Source: Pseudodesulfovibrio sp. 5S69
Lineage (GTDB): Bacteria > Desulfobacterota > Desulfovibrionia > Desulfovibrionales > Desulfovibrionaceae
DNA length: 64,000 nucleotides
Direction of reading: 5' to 3'
Assembly (NCBI RefSeq): GCF_037094465.1
Contig: NZ_CP146609.1
Coordinates: 248,001 to 312,000, forward strand
Under the pieces are notes generated by a model. The model was given only the letters and a program-made list of their open reading frames with translations, had not been told where the DNA came from and ran no database searches. Numbering within the stretch: position 1 is the stretch's first letter; each line of letters begins with the position of its first letter. The position numbers and the translations under genes are program-made. Shown here in pieces: positions 16,055 through 25,487 of the stretch.

Positions 16055-18553
16055 TTAGTAGGCGTTTCGGTATTTGGGATTGCGCACAACAGCCACACCA
16101 ACGTGTCGATGGCCGCTCACGTTGTACCCGTTGAGAGCAAGCGTCTTGAAACCATTGGACAAGAAGTCGAGTACAGTTTCAGACGCCTCCGCATTGGGCA
16201 GGTTAGAATAGATATATTCGTTTATGGGGTTGGCCTCAGAGCGCACGCCCCACTGTACGGGCCAGTTGTACGCCCCGTCCGCATCCTTGAGGAAGACGAT
16301 GGACACCGGCGTACCCTCCACGTTGACGAAGACCCCGCCAGCCCCGGACGCCCCGCTTCCGAGGTAGTATATTTCCCTATACGGCCCCGCATCCGACCAT
16401 ACCCAAAGCTGGTACTTGTTGCCGACGGCATTGACTGCGGCGTTTGTTCCCACCGTCACCAGAGTGACCGTAGGTGCGGTATTGTTCCAGAATGTCGAAT
16501 CCGTCGCGACCGTATCTGGAGCCAAAAGAGACAGCGCTCTTGTCCGCCCCAATGAGAGTGTCCTGAACGGCCAGGGATGCGCGTTAGTGTCATTGGGCAT
16601 TACGGCCACGGCGAACGGTGCGCGGTCGAGCCCATGGGCTACGGTACGCACCACGCCGGTCCCGGTATAGGGTACGATGTTGAAACCGGACTCCGCACCT
16701 ACCCGGAAGACCTCCACCGCATAGGTGTCGCCATTCACAAGCAAGTTTACTGGGAGGGTAATAGTGCTCCCGGACACGGATACGGGCGTGGACAATGCCA
16801 CCTTGGGAACACCGGCCGCAGAATCGCCTGCGTTATTCACGTAGCCAAGACCAGCCACCGTGGAGATATACCGCCAACTCGCGGCAGACGATAGATTCTT
16901 GAGCCGTAAGCCCCAATCCGTATTTTCTGCGTTCCACCCCACAGTGATATCCTTGGGCGTATCCACCGGGGCGGTGAAGACGGCGGAAAGTACGTGCTCG
17001 GACACGTCGGGGACCGTCGGTTCCGGCAAAGACGCATCGCACAGCGGCAGGAACCCGGCGGGGGGGCTGTTGTGCAATTCCTCGGCAGCGAAGTACACGG
17101 TTTCCACCGCGCCGCCAGACATCCCGAAGGTGGGGTAGTATGTTCTGCGGTCAGGCGTCCACGTGGCGGCGGCATGGGTGGTATTTCCGGCCTCCATCTC
17201 CGCGTAGGACGCACCATTCACCGGCACCCCCTTCACGGTGAACCACAGGGCACCCAGGTCCATGTCCACAACAACGCCAACAACGTCACCCGCAGAGTAT
17301 ACTACCCCGAACGGATTGTTGGTAACCGTCCCGTTGTGGTATATGTAGTGCGAGCTTGAATCGGAGTAGTACCCGTAGGCATACGCGGACCCGACGGACC
17401 CGGCATTGTTAATACCGTTGGCCCGATCATCGACGCCTACGCATCCGGCGGCACCACCAGCCCGCGAGGACTCAAAGTACCATTTACCCGTTGTCATACC
17501 GAAACAAGCATGACATCCATACCCGTTACTGGGCACCTGCCAGGATCGCAAGCCGTTGCTAAACGTACCCGAGTTGGACTGCGCCAACGGGTTGAGAGTG
17601 GCCATGTTGTTCGTCGGGGTGTCCGTGGATTGTTCAGCAGCCGTCAATGTCCAATCCTTGTTAACGGGGTTGGGACCTTCGACGGACACGTTATCAATCA
17701 CTATTTGCCCCGATGTCTGTTGGCTGCTCAAGTACATCTTGATATCATTGTCCTGCGTTGTTTTGTCGCAGGTAATGTATACCGTATGGTCGCCAACGGT
17801 AGAGGGCAGTGCACCGGCAGGGTAGGCAGACGAGGATGACATACCCAAAACACTGGTGCTCACTCCCGGTACGAGGCTATTGGATACAACGGTATATCTC
17901 AGCGTGTAGGTAGTACCAACCACAGGGATGCTATCCATATCCGTATAGACGTACTGCGTAACACCAGCCCCCCCGGTACCTGTGAGAGTACCCCCATCCA
18001 CTGCCCAAGTATCTGCCCCCCAGACTGCGGACGCAAGAAGGTCACCTCTGGGACTGGTACCGGATGTATCTCTGCCAAGGTTGGAGGCATCGGAGAAATC
18101 CAGCAGGGTATGCACGCTGAGGCTGCCCAGGTTGGCTACAGTCCACAGTCCGCCAACAACGCCCGAGGGACGGTAAAAACTCGTGTAGTCCAGGGCGCTC
18201 TCCACTATCACCAGTCGGGAGAAGTATCCCTTTGCCGCCCCGGCAAATTGCGTCAGCGCCTCGGCCAGCAACTCGGCGTAGGTCGCTGCCGTTGTGGTAT
18301 AGTCGCCTAGGGCAATATCCTGTTTCCAGACAGTCACAGTTGTTCCGACTTTACGAATGGTCAGCAAATAATGGTGCGTCGGATCGCAGAGCGGATAGGT
18401 GGTAGCCACAGCCGTGGGCTTCCAGCAAAAGGCCATGGTGGCGTCAACCGCCATGGACCCGGATGACGAAAACCCGGACTCGCACAGGGCGGAATAGGCG
18501 ATGGGCACCGCGCGGGCGTTGCCGCCCGCGCCCGTTTCCTTGGGAGTCAGCAC
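16055..18553 (-). CDS. Phage tail fibre protein with SPRY-like domain
   Basis: An 832-residue Ser/Thr/Gly/Ala-rich protein. Residues from about 320 to 480 form a B30.2/SPRY-like domain with GKWYFESSRAGGAAGCVGV, then DMGALWF-like DMDLGALWFTVKGV. This domain is used in several phage fibres as an exposed binding module. The C-terminal 200 residues include VRTVAHGLDRAPFAVAVMPN, another phage-fibre pattern. Its base composition is visibly lower in GC than the neighbours, fitting recent exchange of the receptor-binding part. It starts 2 nt after the adapter gene, so coupling is likely. Confidence 0.78.
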   Translation of the reverse strand: MLTPKETGAGGNARAVPIAYSALCESGFSSSGSMAVDATMAFCWKPTAVATTYPLCDPTHHYLLTIRKVGTTVTVWKQDIALGDYTTTAATYAELLAEALTQFAGAAKGYFSRLVIVESALDYTSFYRPSGVVGGLWTVANLGSLSVHTLLDFSDASNLGRDTSGTSPRGDLLASAVWGADTWAVDGGTLTGTGGAGVTQYVYTDMDSIPVVGTTYTLRYTVVSNSLVPGVSTSVLGMSSSSAYPAGALPSTVGDHTVYITCDKTTQDNDIKMYLSSQQTSGQIVIDNVSVEGPNPVNKDWTLTAAEQSTDTPTNNMATLNPLAQSNSGTFSNGLRSWQVPSNGYGCHACFGMTTGKWYFESSRAGGAAGCVGVDDRANGINNAGSVGSAYAYGYYSDSSSHYIYHNGTVTNNPFGVVYSAGDVVGVVVDMDLGALWFTVKGVPVNGASYAEMEAGNTTHAAATWTPDRRTYYPTFGMSGGAVETVYFAAEELHNSPPAGFLPLCDASLPEPTVPDVSEHVLSAVFTAPVDTPKDITVGWNAENTDWGLRLKNLSSAASWRYISTVAGLGYVNNAGDSAAGVPKVALSTPVSVSGSTITLPVNLLVNGDTYAVEVFRVGAESGFNIVPYTGTGVVRTVAHGLDRAPFAVAVMPNDTNAHPWPFRTLSLGRTRALSLLAPDTVATDSTFWNNTAPTVTLVTVGTNAAVNAVGNKYQLWVWSDAGPYREIYYLGSGASGAGGVFVNVEGTPVSIVFLKDADGAYNWPVQWGVRSEANPINEYIYSNLPNAEASETVLDFLSNGFKTLALNGYNVSGHRHVGVAVVRNPKYRNAY

Positions 18554-18555
18554 GG

Positions 18556-19551
18556 CTACACCTCCACGTTCTGCAGGGACACGATGGTCTTGCGCGCGTT
18601 GTACTGTTCCACGACGATGCGGATCTCCCCGGCATCAGGGTCCGGGGACGGCAGCAGGCCGCCGCTCTTGTAGCTCGCGGCCAGGGCCAGGCTGTTGCCG
18701 CAGGGGTAGACGTGGAAGACGTAGGTCCCGTCGTAGGGTAGGATCGCATCGGAAAAGGCGCTGTCAGCCGTCAGGGTCCAGGCCACGTGGTTGCGGGACA
18801 CGGCCAGCCCGGACAGGTCCGGGCCCGCGTGGACCTGGACCTCGTCGCCGTAGACGGCCCGGAGCAGGCCCGGCGCATCGACCTTGAGCAGGGCCGCGTC
18901 CGCGGGCTGGGCCCCGATGACGGCCAGAATCTCGGCCTCGTCATCGCACCCGGCCACGGTCAGGCCCGCCGCGCCGAAGCCGAGGTTGAACAGGGCCTCG
19001 GCCGGGTTGTCCGCGTCGGTCCCGCCCTGGCTGATGGGCACGGGAACGGTCAGGCCGCCCGCCTCGGCCACGCTTTTATTGACCAGGTTGTCGCCGTCGG
19101 CGTTCCAGGCGAGCACGAGGTCCGGGCCGGGTTCCGGCAGGTTCACGCCGGTCACGGCCGAGGAGATCCGGAAGGTCAGGGCGCGGTCCAGCTTTTCGGC
19201 CAGGGCCTGGCAGATCATGGTCAATTTGTCCAGGGCGGCCTCGTGGGTGGCGGCCGGGAAGGCGTCGTTCTCCACATAGTCCACCTCCTGGACCAGGGCC
19301 GGTTCGCGGCTGATGACCACGGCCTGGCCCGCTTCGGGTGGTACGGTCAGGGTACAGGTCCCGCCCATCTGTTCCCCGACCCCGGAGAGCCGGTAGTCGG
19401 TCCCTTCAAGCCGGGGCCGTTCCAGGCCGTCATCGCCGATGACCAGGACCCGGATATCTTCGTTGCGCAAGAACATGAACGGGACCGGGAAGTTGGCAGT
19501 GGACCCGTCGCCGGAATAGATCGCCTTGGTCACGGTGGAGGAAAGGGTCAT
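18556..19551 (-). CDS. Phage tail fibre/adapter protein (T7 gp17 N-terminal-like)
   Basis: Residues 1-110 of this 331-residue protein match the N-terminal attachment domain of podovirus tail fibres: FPVPFMFLRNEDIRVLV, then GQAVVISREPALVQEVDYV and AALDKLTMICQALAEKLDRA. That domain binds the fibre to the tail tube. The rest lacks recognisable domains and has a Gly/Ala-rich middle part. It sits between a small virion gene (2 nt away) and the SPRY fibre (2 nt away), a tight tail operon. Confidence 0.78.
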   Translation of the reverse strand: MTLSSTVTKAIYSGDGSTANFPVPFMFLRNEDIRVLVIGDDGLERPRLEGTDYRLSGVGEQMGGTCTLTVPPEAGQAVVISREPALVQEVDYVENDAFPAATHEAALDKLTMICQALAEKLDRALTFRISSAVTGVNLPEPGPDLVLAWNADGDNLVNKSVAEAGGLTVPVPISQGGTDADNPAEALFNLGFGAAGLTVAGCDDEAEILAVIGAQPADAALLKVDAPGLLRAVYGDEVQVHAGPDLSGLAVSRNHVAWTLTADSAFSDAILPYDGTYVFHVYPCGNSLALAASYKSGGLLPSPDPDAGEIRIVVEQYNARKTIVSLQNVEV

Positions 19552-19553
19552 GC

Positions 19554-20006
19554 TCAGTCCCTCCCGTATATTTTGGAGCCCAGGGACAGGATGGAGCGTG
19601 CGGGCGAGGCCTTCTCGCCGATGCGCAGCATGTTCGCCTGGTTGCGGGCCGAACGCAGGCCGGACCGGGCGTTCATCTCGCCCTCGAAGAGAACGTCTTC
19701 CTCGGCCTGGCGGTCCTTGAGCCGGTCCGCGTCGCGGATGAGCGCCTTGGACCCGGACATGGCCAGGTTCGATCCGCCCCAGCGGGCGGTTTCCCTGGAC
19801 CGGGAACGTTCCCGGTCCTCCCGGAGTTCGCCGGCGTCCTTTTCAGCCCGCCGACGAGTCTCGTGGGCGGCGCCCGCCGCGTCGGTCTCGATGAGCCCGG
19901 CCCGGGTATCCGCCTGGTCGTCCTTGTGGCCGCCCAGGTAATCCGTGAAACCGTCGAACAGGGAAATCCCCTGCTCGAGAATCTGTGGGGAAGCGGTGTT
20001 TCCCAT
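19554..20006 (-). CDS. Small phage virion protein, possible internal virion/ejection protein
   Basis: The 150-residue protein is charged and helix-rich in the middle, with many Arg, Asp and Glu and a basic segment near residue 70. ARNQANMLRIGEKA near residue 120 resembles a segment seen in podovirus internal virion proteins. Position between the tail-tube and fibre genes is where T7-like phages encode gp13-gp16, but those are longer, so it could be a shortened version. AGGAGAGG precedes the ATG. Function is inferred from position. Confidence 0.55.
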   Translation of the reverse strand: MGNTASPQILEQGISLFDGFTDYLGGHKDDQADTRAGLIETDAAGAAHETRRRAEKDAGELREDRERSRSRETARWGGSNLAMSGSKALIRDADRLKDRQAEEDVLFEGEMNARSGLRSARNQANMLRIGEKASPARSILSLGSKIYGRD

Positions 20007-20041
20007 GGTTATCCTCTCCTTATTGTTTGGGTTTATCCCGG

Positions 20042-22138
20042 TTATTCGTTGATGATGAGCTGGGGCACGAGCATGAGTACGCTCAGGGGCAGGGGCTGCT
20101 CCTGGATGACCGTCAACAGTCCGTCGCGGTCCCAGCCCTTGGGGAAATTGACGATCTTGTCGCCGCAGAACGGTCCCGGCGACTGGCCCATGGGCGTGGC
20201 CGGGGAGCGGAAATAGACCGGTTCCAGCCTGGACGCGTCCGGTCCGATGAGGCCGCCGAGGGTGTTGTGGAACCGCACGGCCACCTTGGTGATGCGTTTT
20301 CTCTTGGTCTGGGCCGTGCCCCGCTGGCTGCCCGCGTCCAGCCGCATGGGCTGGAGCACGGAGCGGTAGGGAAGCCCGGCGTGGATGGTCGAGGCGGGCC
20401 GGTCCAGGGACAGGGTGCCGTCCGGGGCCACGGTCCGGTCGGCCTGCACGGTTCCGTCGGCCAGCACGGACACGGTCCGCCCGGCCAGGTGGGTGAGCCC
20501 GGACACGGTGTCCGTAGGGTCTCCCCGGTAGGTCAGGCCGCTGTCCACGAAAAAGGCGTCCTTGATGCTCCCGTCGAACGGAGCCTCCAGGTACTCGATG
20601 TAGCGGCGGGACTCGCCGTTCACGGTGCGCAGCACGGCGATCCACAGCTCATCGCGCTTCTCGGCGTCGTTGTAGACCGTGGCAGCGCGTTCCACGACGC
20701 CGTCGGTGACGATGCGCGACCAGGCCGCCACCTCCTGGTCCGGGACGTAGGTCAGGGCGACGAGCACTCCGTCCGCGCGCACCCCGTAGAGGATGGAGTC
20801 CGGTTCCTGAACGTAGGCCAACTGGGTCAGCCCGCCCTCGGTGATGTGCTCCGAGAGAAGGGTCAGGTCCTTGGAGACATAGGCGTCCGCCTCGAAGCGA
20901 TAGGACATCTCGCGGATCTTGCGTCCGGCCCGCTGGATGTACAGGGTGGCGAAGCCCACGGACTCTGGCCGGGTGGCCGAGGCCCCGCTGGTGCCCTCCT
21001 GGGCGGCCTTGACGTTCTCCGGGGTGAGCGGGTCGCTGGACGAGGCGCTCAGGGTCCACTCGCCGCCCGCCGTGCCGATCCACAGGGAGCGGCGCGGGAC
21101 GATGAACTCGATGCCGTTGGCCTGGCGGCCGGACAGGGTGACCTCGATGGCGTCGTCGTCCAGGGGGGCCTCCCCGGCCGGGGCGTCGGTCCGGTCGCCG
21201 ACCTCGAAGCAGTCCCAGGCGTCGGCGTTGAATGCGCCGTCCTCGCCCCAGATCGCTTCGATCTGGCCGCCCTCGGGCTCGGCCGCGAAGGTGACCGTGA
21301 TCTGCGCGCCCACGGCCGAATAATTCACCGTCCCCTTGTAGCGGTAGTAGCGCGTGGCCCCGTCCGGGTGCTGGCCCTTGAGGGCGTCACGGGCCTCGAA
21401 CCCGGACCCGGCAGGGAGAACGAGGGTGTCCCCGGCCTTGCCGTCGCGCAGCCCGTCGTTGTTCCCGTCGGTGATCTCCAGGTCCCGCCAGCCGTCCAGG
21501 GGCACCTCCCGAGTCTTCAGCCGGAAATCGCGGAACTCGCCGGTGCGCGACAGCCACAGGGTGGCCGGGCTGGTCCGGGTGGCGGCCAGGACCAGACGCT
21601 GCTCGTAGAAGCACACGGCCGAGGGGTAGTCGCCCTCGCCCCAGACCTCGGGCCTGCCGGTGAAGGCCATCTCCTCCAGGGTCCAGTCGTCGTGGTCCAC
21701 GCGGGTCATCTCGCGCACCGGATGGTCCGGATGGACCAGGATGAGCGAGTTGTCCGACTGGGCGTAGCGCAATGCATCGAACTCGTCGGCCGTGTAGGGG
21801 ACATCCCGGACGTACTCCGTGCCGCCGGACAGGACCACCCCGTGACCGGAGAAGACGCGCATGCGCCCTTGCCCGTCCCCGTCCTCGGCGAATTCGAGCA
21901 CGTAGGCCTGCCCCGCGTTGAACTCGAAGGGGATGAGCAGGACCGGCCCGTCCCGACCCAGGGACTCGGCAACGAAGCGGAATCCGGGCCGTCGGGAAGT
22001 CCCGCCGTGGGGGTGGACGTGGAAGTTCTCCAGGGTGCGGCACCCGTTGAAATATTTGGAGAGGTCGGTCCTTCCCTCCAGACGCGGGGAAATCTCGCCC
22101 GCCGTGAAATTGGTGATCGCTGGGGTGGCTGTGCTCAT
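20042..22138 (-). CDS. Phage tail tubular protein B-like (T7 gp12-like)
   Basis: A 698-residue structural protein. The start ITNFTAGEISPRLEGRTDLS, then FNGCRTLENFHVHPHGG and RRPGFRFVAE, is the typical opening of podovirus tail-tube/stabilisation proteins. VCFYEQRLVLAATRTSPATL near 172 is also characteristic. It would form the tail nozzle that contacts the fibres. It is the first gene of the minus-strand tail unit. Its usual partner, tail tube A, is missing here but a gene of that type occurs at 46898-47479. Confidence 0.87.
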   Translation of the reverse strand: MSTATPAITNFTAGEISPRLEGRTDLSKYFNGCRTLENFHVHPHGGTSRRPGFRFVAESLGRDGPVLLIPFEFNAGQAYVLEFAEDGDGQGRMRVFSGHGVVLSGGTEYVRDVPYTADEFDALRYAQSDNSLILVHPDHPVREMTRVDHDDWTLEEMAFTGRPEVWGEGDYPSAVCFYEQRLVLAATRTSPATLWLSRTGEFRDFRLKTREVPLDGWRDLEITDGNNDGLRDGKAGDTLVLPAGSGFEARDALKGQHPDGATRYYRYKGTVNYSAVGAQITVTFAAEPEGGQIEAIWGEDGAFNADAWDCFEVGDRTDAPAGEAPLDDDAIEVTLSGRQANGIEFIVPRRSLWIGTAGGEWTLSASSSDPLTPENVKAAQEGTSGASATRPESVGFATLYIQRAGRKIREMSYRFEADAYVSKDLTLLSEHITEGGLTQLAYVQEPDSILYGVRADGVLVALTYVPDQEVAAWSRIVTDGVVERAATVYNDAEKRDELWIAVLRTVNGESRRYIEYLEAPFDGSIKDAFFVDSGLTYRGDPTDTVSGLTHLAGRTVSVLADGTVQADRTVAPDGTLSLDRPASTIHAGLPYRSVLQPMRLDAGSQRGTAQTKRKRITKVAVRFHNTLGGLIGPDASRLEPVYFRSPATPMGQSPGPFCGDKIVNFPKGWDRDGLLTVIQEQPLPLSVLMLVPQLIINE

Positions 22139-22472
22139 CTGTGGTCGGCTCCTTGATTTTTCGGGGACGCGCCCCGGGCTTGCGAAGGAGCATAGCCCCG
22201 GTTTTCCGACCGGGAGCCGATTGGGTATCGAGCGGAGCCGAGAGGTATGAAAAAACAGCTTGACGGGATTCGCGCGGGCCCGACGGCCGGACGGCCGTGG
22301 GCGGCGATTTTTTTACCGCATTAAATCAACATGTTATATTTTACGGCAGACAGCCCGGAGCGGACCGGGAAAGGGTCTCCGGGAGAGAATGACTAGTGAT
22401 CGGGTATGAAATGACAAGCAAAGGCGGACACGGGGGAATCCCCGGGCGGGGCGGCGGAGCTTCCGGGGAGCA
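22139..22472. other. Intergenic region upstream of the tail genes
   Basis: No gene is supported here. An AT-rich stretch at 22305-22345 is the likely place for the minus-strand promoter of the tail unit. A small hairpin ACGGCC-GGAC-GGCCGT (22282-22297) is followed 10 nt later by seven T on the plus strand, too far for a good terminator. No head, portal or terminase remnant is visible. Confidence 0.5.
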
Positions 22473-22520
22473 AAAAAGCGAAAACGCCTGTATTCCGGAT
22501 AGTTACCCGGAACACAGGCG
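22473..22520 (-). terminator. Terminator after the zinc-ribbon gene
   Basis: On the minus strand, 22507-22520 pairs with 22485-22498 (14 bp with one mismatch) around an 8-nt loop. TTTT and a second run of six T follow. It lies 26 nt beyond the stop of the 22547-22804 gene. Confidence 0.8.
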
Positions 22521-22546
22521 CTTTTCACGCCGTATGTCGGCCTGCC

Positions 22547-22804
22547 CTAGTTGGCCACTGCCGGCATGGAGGATCGCTCGTCCTTTGCCCGGTTCAGGCG
22601 AATGACCTGGGTGGTGAAGGTGGTCTCGTCGGGCACGCAGTTGGGGCACCCTTCCGAGATGATCACGCACCGCTCATCCAGGGTGGACGGATCGATCTTG
22701 GCCAGTTTGAGAAGCTTCGTGGTCATGCCGCGCTTCCAGAGGACAGGCTGGCCGCAACGGTGACATTCCACATACAGCAGTTCGGGATCGAATTTACGGG
22801 TCAT
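22547..22804 (-). CDS. Small CxxC zinc-ribbon-like protein
   Basis: An 85-residue protein of unknown function. It has two cysteine pairs, CHRCG near residue 14 and CPNC near residue 53, spaced as in a zinc ribbon, and no membrane segment. A proper terminator follows its stop, which supports a real gene. It is divergent from the glf-like gene, and its start is about 185 nt from that gene. Confidence 0.7.
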   Translation of the reverse strand: MTRKFDPELLYVECHRCGQPVLWKRGMTTKLLKLAKIDPSTLDERCVIISEGCPNCVPDETTFTTQVIRLNRAKDERSSMPAVAN

Positions 22805-22989
22805 GATTCCAAGGTAAGCCCCCTACCGGGGATTGGCAAGGGGCCGTCCCCTTAGCCGGGTTATTATTTCCCCCGGTCCCGCCTGTCCCCCGGCAGACCG
22901 GCCCTTTGACACCGGGAACGCGGGCTGGCACCAAACTTGATAGATCCCACGGACCGGAAAGAACTACCCATTGCAATCAGAGGCGCACA

Positions 22990-24351
22990 GTGAAAACGAA
23001 ATACCTGATCATCGGCGCGGGCCCCACGGGCCTGGGCGCGGCCCACCGTTTGAAGGAGCTCGGCGAGGCCGACTTCCTGGTGCTCGAACGCAACCCCCAC
23101 GCGGGCGGGCTGGCCGCCAGCTTCCGGGACGACAACGGCTTCACCTGGGACATCGGCGGCCACGTGGTCTTCTCCCACTACGACTATTTCGACGCGCTCA
23201 TGGATTCCCTGCTCGGCTGCGAGCGTCTGGAACACCAGCGCGAGTCCTGGATCCGCACCAACCGCACCTGGGTGCCCTACCCGTTCCAGAACAACATCCG
23301 CCATCTGCCGAAAGCGGCCCGCTGGGAGTGCGTGGAGGGGCTGCTGCCCGGCAACCGGCCCGACACGCCCCCCGAGAACTTCGCCCAGTGGATCGACGCG
23401 GTCTTCGGCCGGGGCATCGCCCGCCACTTCATGGACCCGTACAACTTCAAGGTCTGGGCCACCCCGCCCGAGCTGATGCAATTCGGCTGGATCGGCGAGC
23501 GGGTCTCGGTGGTGGACCTGAAAAAGGTCCTGCGCAACATCATCCTGGAACGCGACGACGTGGGCTGGGGGCCGAACAACACCTTCAAGTTCCCGCTCAA
23601 GGGCGGCACGGGCGAAATCTTCCGGCGGCTGGCCGACCGGTTGGCCGACCGCATCAAGTACGATCAGTCCGTCAACCGCATAGACGCCCAGTCCAAAACC
23701 GTGACCACCGAACAGGGACTGACAGTAGGATACGAGGCCCTGCTCAACACCGCGCCCCTGGACATTCTGGCCCGCGACTGGCTTACGGACGCGCCGGACG
23801 CCATGGTCGACGCGGCGGGCAGACTGACCCACAACTCGGTCTACGTGGCCGGGGTGGGTCTCGACATGGAGCCCGATGCCGTCCCGGACCCGCGCTGCTG
23901 GATGTATTTCCCGGAATCGGATTCGCCCTTCTACCGGGTGACCAATTTCCACAACTATTCGCCGAACAACACGGCAAAGCCCGGCGAGCAGGCCGCCTTC
24001 ATGTGCGAGACGTCCTTCTCGGAGCACAAACCGGAAAACGTCCACGAACTGATGGACCGCACCGTGCAGGGTCTGGTAAACTCCGCCCTGTTGCGCGGGG
24101 ACAGGGTGGACGACATCCTGACCCGCTGGGAGATGGCCGTGGATTACGGCTATCCCGTGCCGTGCCTCGCGCGCGACAAGGCCCTGAACGTCCTCCAGCC
24201 GGGCTTGGAAGCCATGGGCATCCAGTCCCGGGGCCGCTTCGGCGGCTGGAAATACGAGGTCTCCAACATGGACCATTCGGTCATGCAGGGCGTGGAATGG
24301 GCCGAGCGCATGGTGAGCGGCACCCCGGAAAAAACCTACACACTGGATTAG
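22990..24351 (+). CDS. glf: UDP-galactopyranose mutase, eukaryotic type
   Basis: This flavoenzyme interconverts UDP-galactopyranose and UDP-galactofuranose for surface glycans. The 453-residue protein has the FAD fold IIGAGPTGLGAAHRLKE near residue 7. It follows the fungal/protist UGM pattern closely: GGHVVFSHYDYFD, HQRESWIR, WVPYPFQNNI, YNFKVWATPPELM, FKFPLKGGTGEIF and near the end RGRFGGWKYEVSNMDHSVMQ. Bacterial-type UGMs are shorter and lack most of these. GTG at 22990 is chosen because the dinucleotide fold starts right after it. An M24 peptidase follows after 6 nt. Confidence 0.85.
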   Translation: MKTKYLIIGAGPTGLGAAHRLKELGEADFLVLERNPHAGGLAASFRDDNGFTWDIGGHVVFSHYDYFDALMDSLLGCERLEHQRESWIRTNRTWVPYPFQNNIRHLPKAARWECVEGLLPGNRPDTPPENFAQWIDAVFGRGIARHFMDPYNFKVWATPPELMQFGWIGERVSVVDLKKVLRNIILERDDVGWGPNNTFKFPLKGGTGEIFRRLADRLADRIKYDQSVNRIDAQSKTVTTEQGLTVGYEALLNTAPLDILARDWLTDAPDAMVDAAGRLTHNSVYVAGVGLDMEPDAVPDPRCWMYFPESDSPFYRVTNFHNYSPNNTAKPGEQAAFMCETSFSEHKPENVHELMDRTVQGLVNSALLRGDRVDDILTRWEMAVDYGYPVPCLARDKALNVLQPGLEAMGIQSRGRFGGWKYEVSNMDHSVMQGVEWAERMVSGTPEKTYTLD

Positions 24352-24357
24352 GACATC

Positions 24358-25425
24358 ATGGACAAATCCGTATTCGAAAAACGCCGCGAGGAGCTCAAGA
24401 GCGAAATGCACGCCCGCGGCCTGTCCGCCATGCTCGTCTCGCTGGCGGCCAACCGGTATTACCTGAGCGGCTTCGAGCTGCACGACGCGCAGTGCAACGA
24501 ATCGTCCGGCTGGGTGGTCGTCACCCCCGGCGACGACTACCTGTTCACCGACCCGCGTTATCTGGACGCGGCCCGGCAGGTCTGGGACGAGAACAACCTG
24601 TGCATCTACACGGCCCGCAAGCACAAGGAGATCGCCGAATTCCTCAAGGGACGCGGCGTCGATTCCCTGGGCTTCGAGCCCAAGGCCCTGCACCTGTTCG
24701 ACTACGACAAGCTGGCCGAGGAGTTCACCCTGACTCCCACCGAAAACCTCGTGGAGTCCCTGCGGATCATCAAGGACCAGGACGAAATCCGCCGCATGGA
24801 CGAGTCCATGCGCCTCAACCACGAGCTGTTCGAATACATCGAGGGCGAGCTGATCCCCGGACGCACCGAAAAGGAAATCGCCTGGCTGGTGGAGAAATTC
24901 TTCCGCGAGCACGGCGCCCAGGAGCTGGCCTTCTCGACCATCGTGGGCGTGGGCCCCAACGCGGCCCTGCCCCACTGCATCCCCGGCGAGACCAAGCTGC
25001 GCGAGAACGACATGGTCCTCATCGACACCGGCTGCAGGCTGCTCGACTACAACTCGGACCAGACCCGGACCTTCTGGGTCGGCGACAAGCCGTCCGACCG
25101 CTTCCGGAAAACCATGGACCAGGTGCGCGCCGCCCAGCAGGCGGCCATCAACATCATCCGCCCCGGCCTGTCCTGCGTGGAGGCCTACCGGGCCGCCTAC
25201 GCGGTCTTTGAAAAGGACGGCGTGGAAGCCCTGTTCACCCACGGCCTGGGCCACGGCGTGGGCCTGGAAACCCACGAACCCCCGTCCCTGTCCCGCGCGG
25301 GCCAGGGACAGCTCGAACCCGGCATGGTCGTCACCGTCGAGCCCGGCCTCTACGACCCCGCCTGGGGCGGCATCCGCTGGGAATACCAGGTCTTCATCAC
25401 CGAAGACGGCTGCCGCGTCATGTAA
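24358..25425 (+). CDS. M24-family Xaa-Pro aminopeptidase
   Basis: A cytosolic dimetal peptidase of 355 residues that removes an N-terminal residue before proline. The C-terminal pita-bread fold has the metal ligands in order: Asp in LIDTGCRLLDYNSDQTRTFW (both Asp residues), His in HGLGHGVGLETHE, Glu in TVEPGLY and the last Glu in RWEYQVFI. The N-terminal 130 residues are the creatinase-like domain. It starts 6 nt after the UGM gene; the pairing has no obvious functional meaning. The 3' side holds repeat copy C. Confidence 0.92.
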   Translation: MDKSVFEKRREELKSEMHARGLSAMLVSLAANRYYLSGFELHDAQCNESSGWVVVTPGDDYLFTDPRYLDAARQVWDENNLCIYTARKHKEIAEFLKGRGVDSLGFEPKALHLFDYDKLAEEFTLTPTENLVESLRIIKDQDEIRRMDESMRLNHELFEYIEGELIPGRTEKEIAWLVEKFFREHGAQELAFSTIVGVGPNAALPHCIPGETKLRENDMVLIDTGCRLLDYNSDQTRTFWVGDKPSDRFRKTMDQVRAAQQAAINIIRPGLSCVEAYRAAYAVFEKDGVEALFTHGLGHGVGLETHEPPSLSRAGQGQLEPGMVVTVEPGLYDPAWGGIRWEYQVFITEDGCRVM

Positions 25426-25487
25426 CCACCCCTGAGACCATCACAAGAAACTCGCGGCCCGCTGTAGCGGGCCGCGAGTTCTTTAAC

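Noticed and set aside
22282..22314. Hairpin and T run as a terminator
   Set aside because: The T run starts about 10 nt after the stem, and no plus-strand gene ends here.
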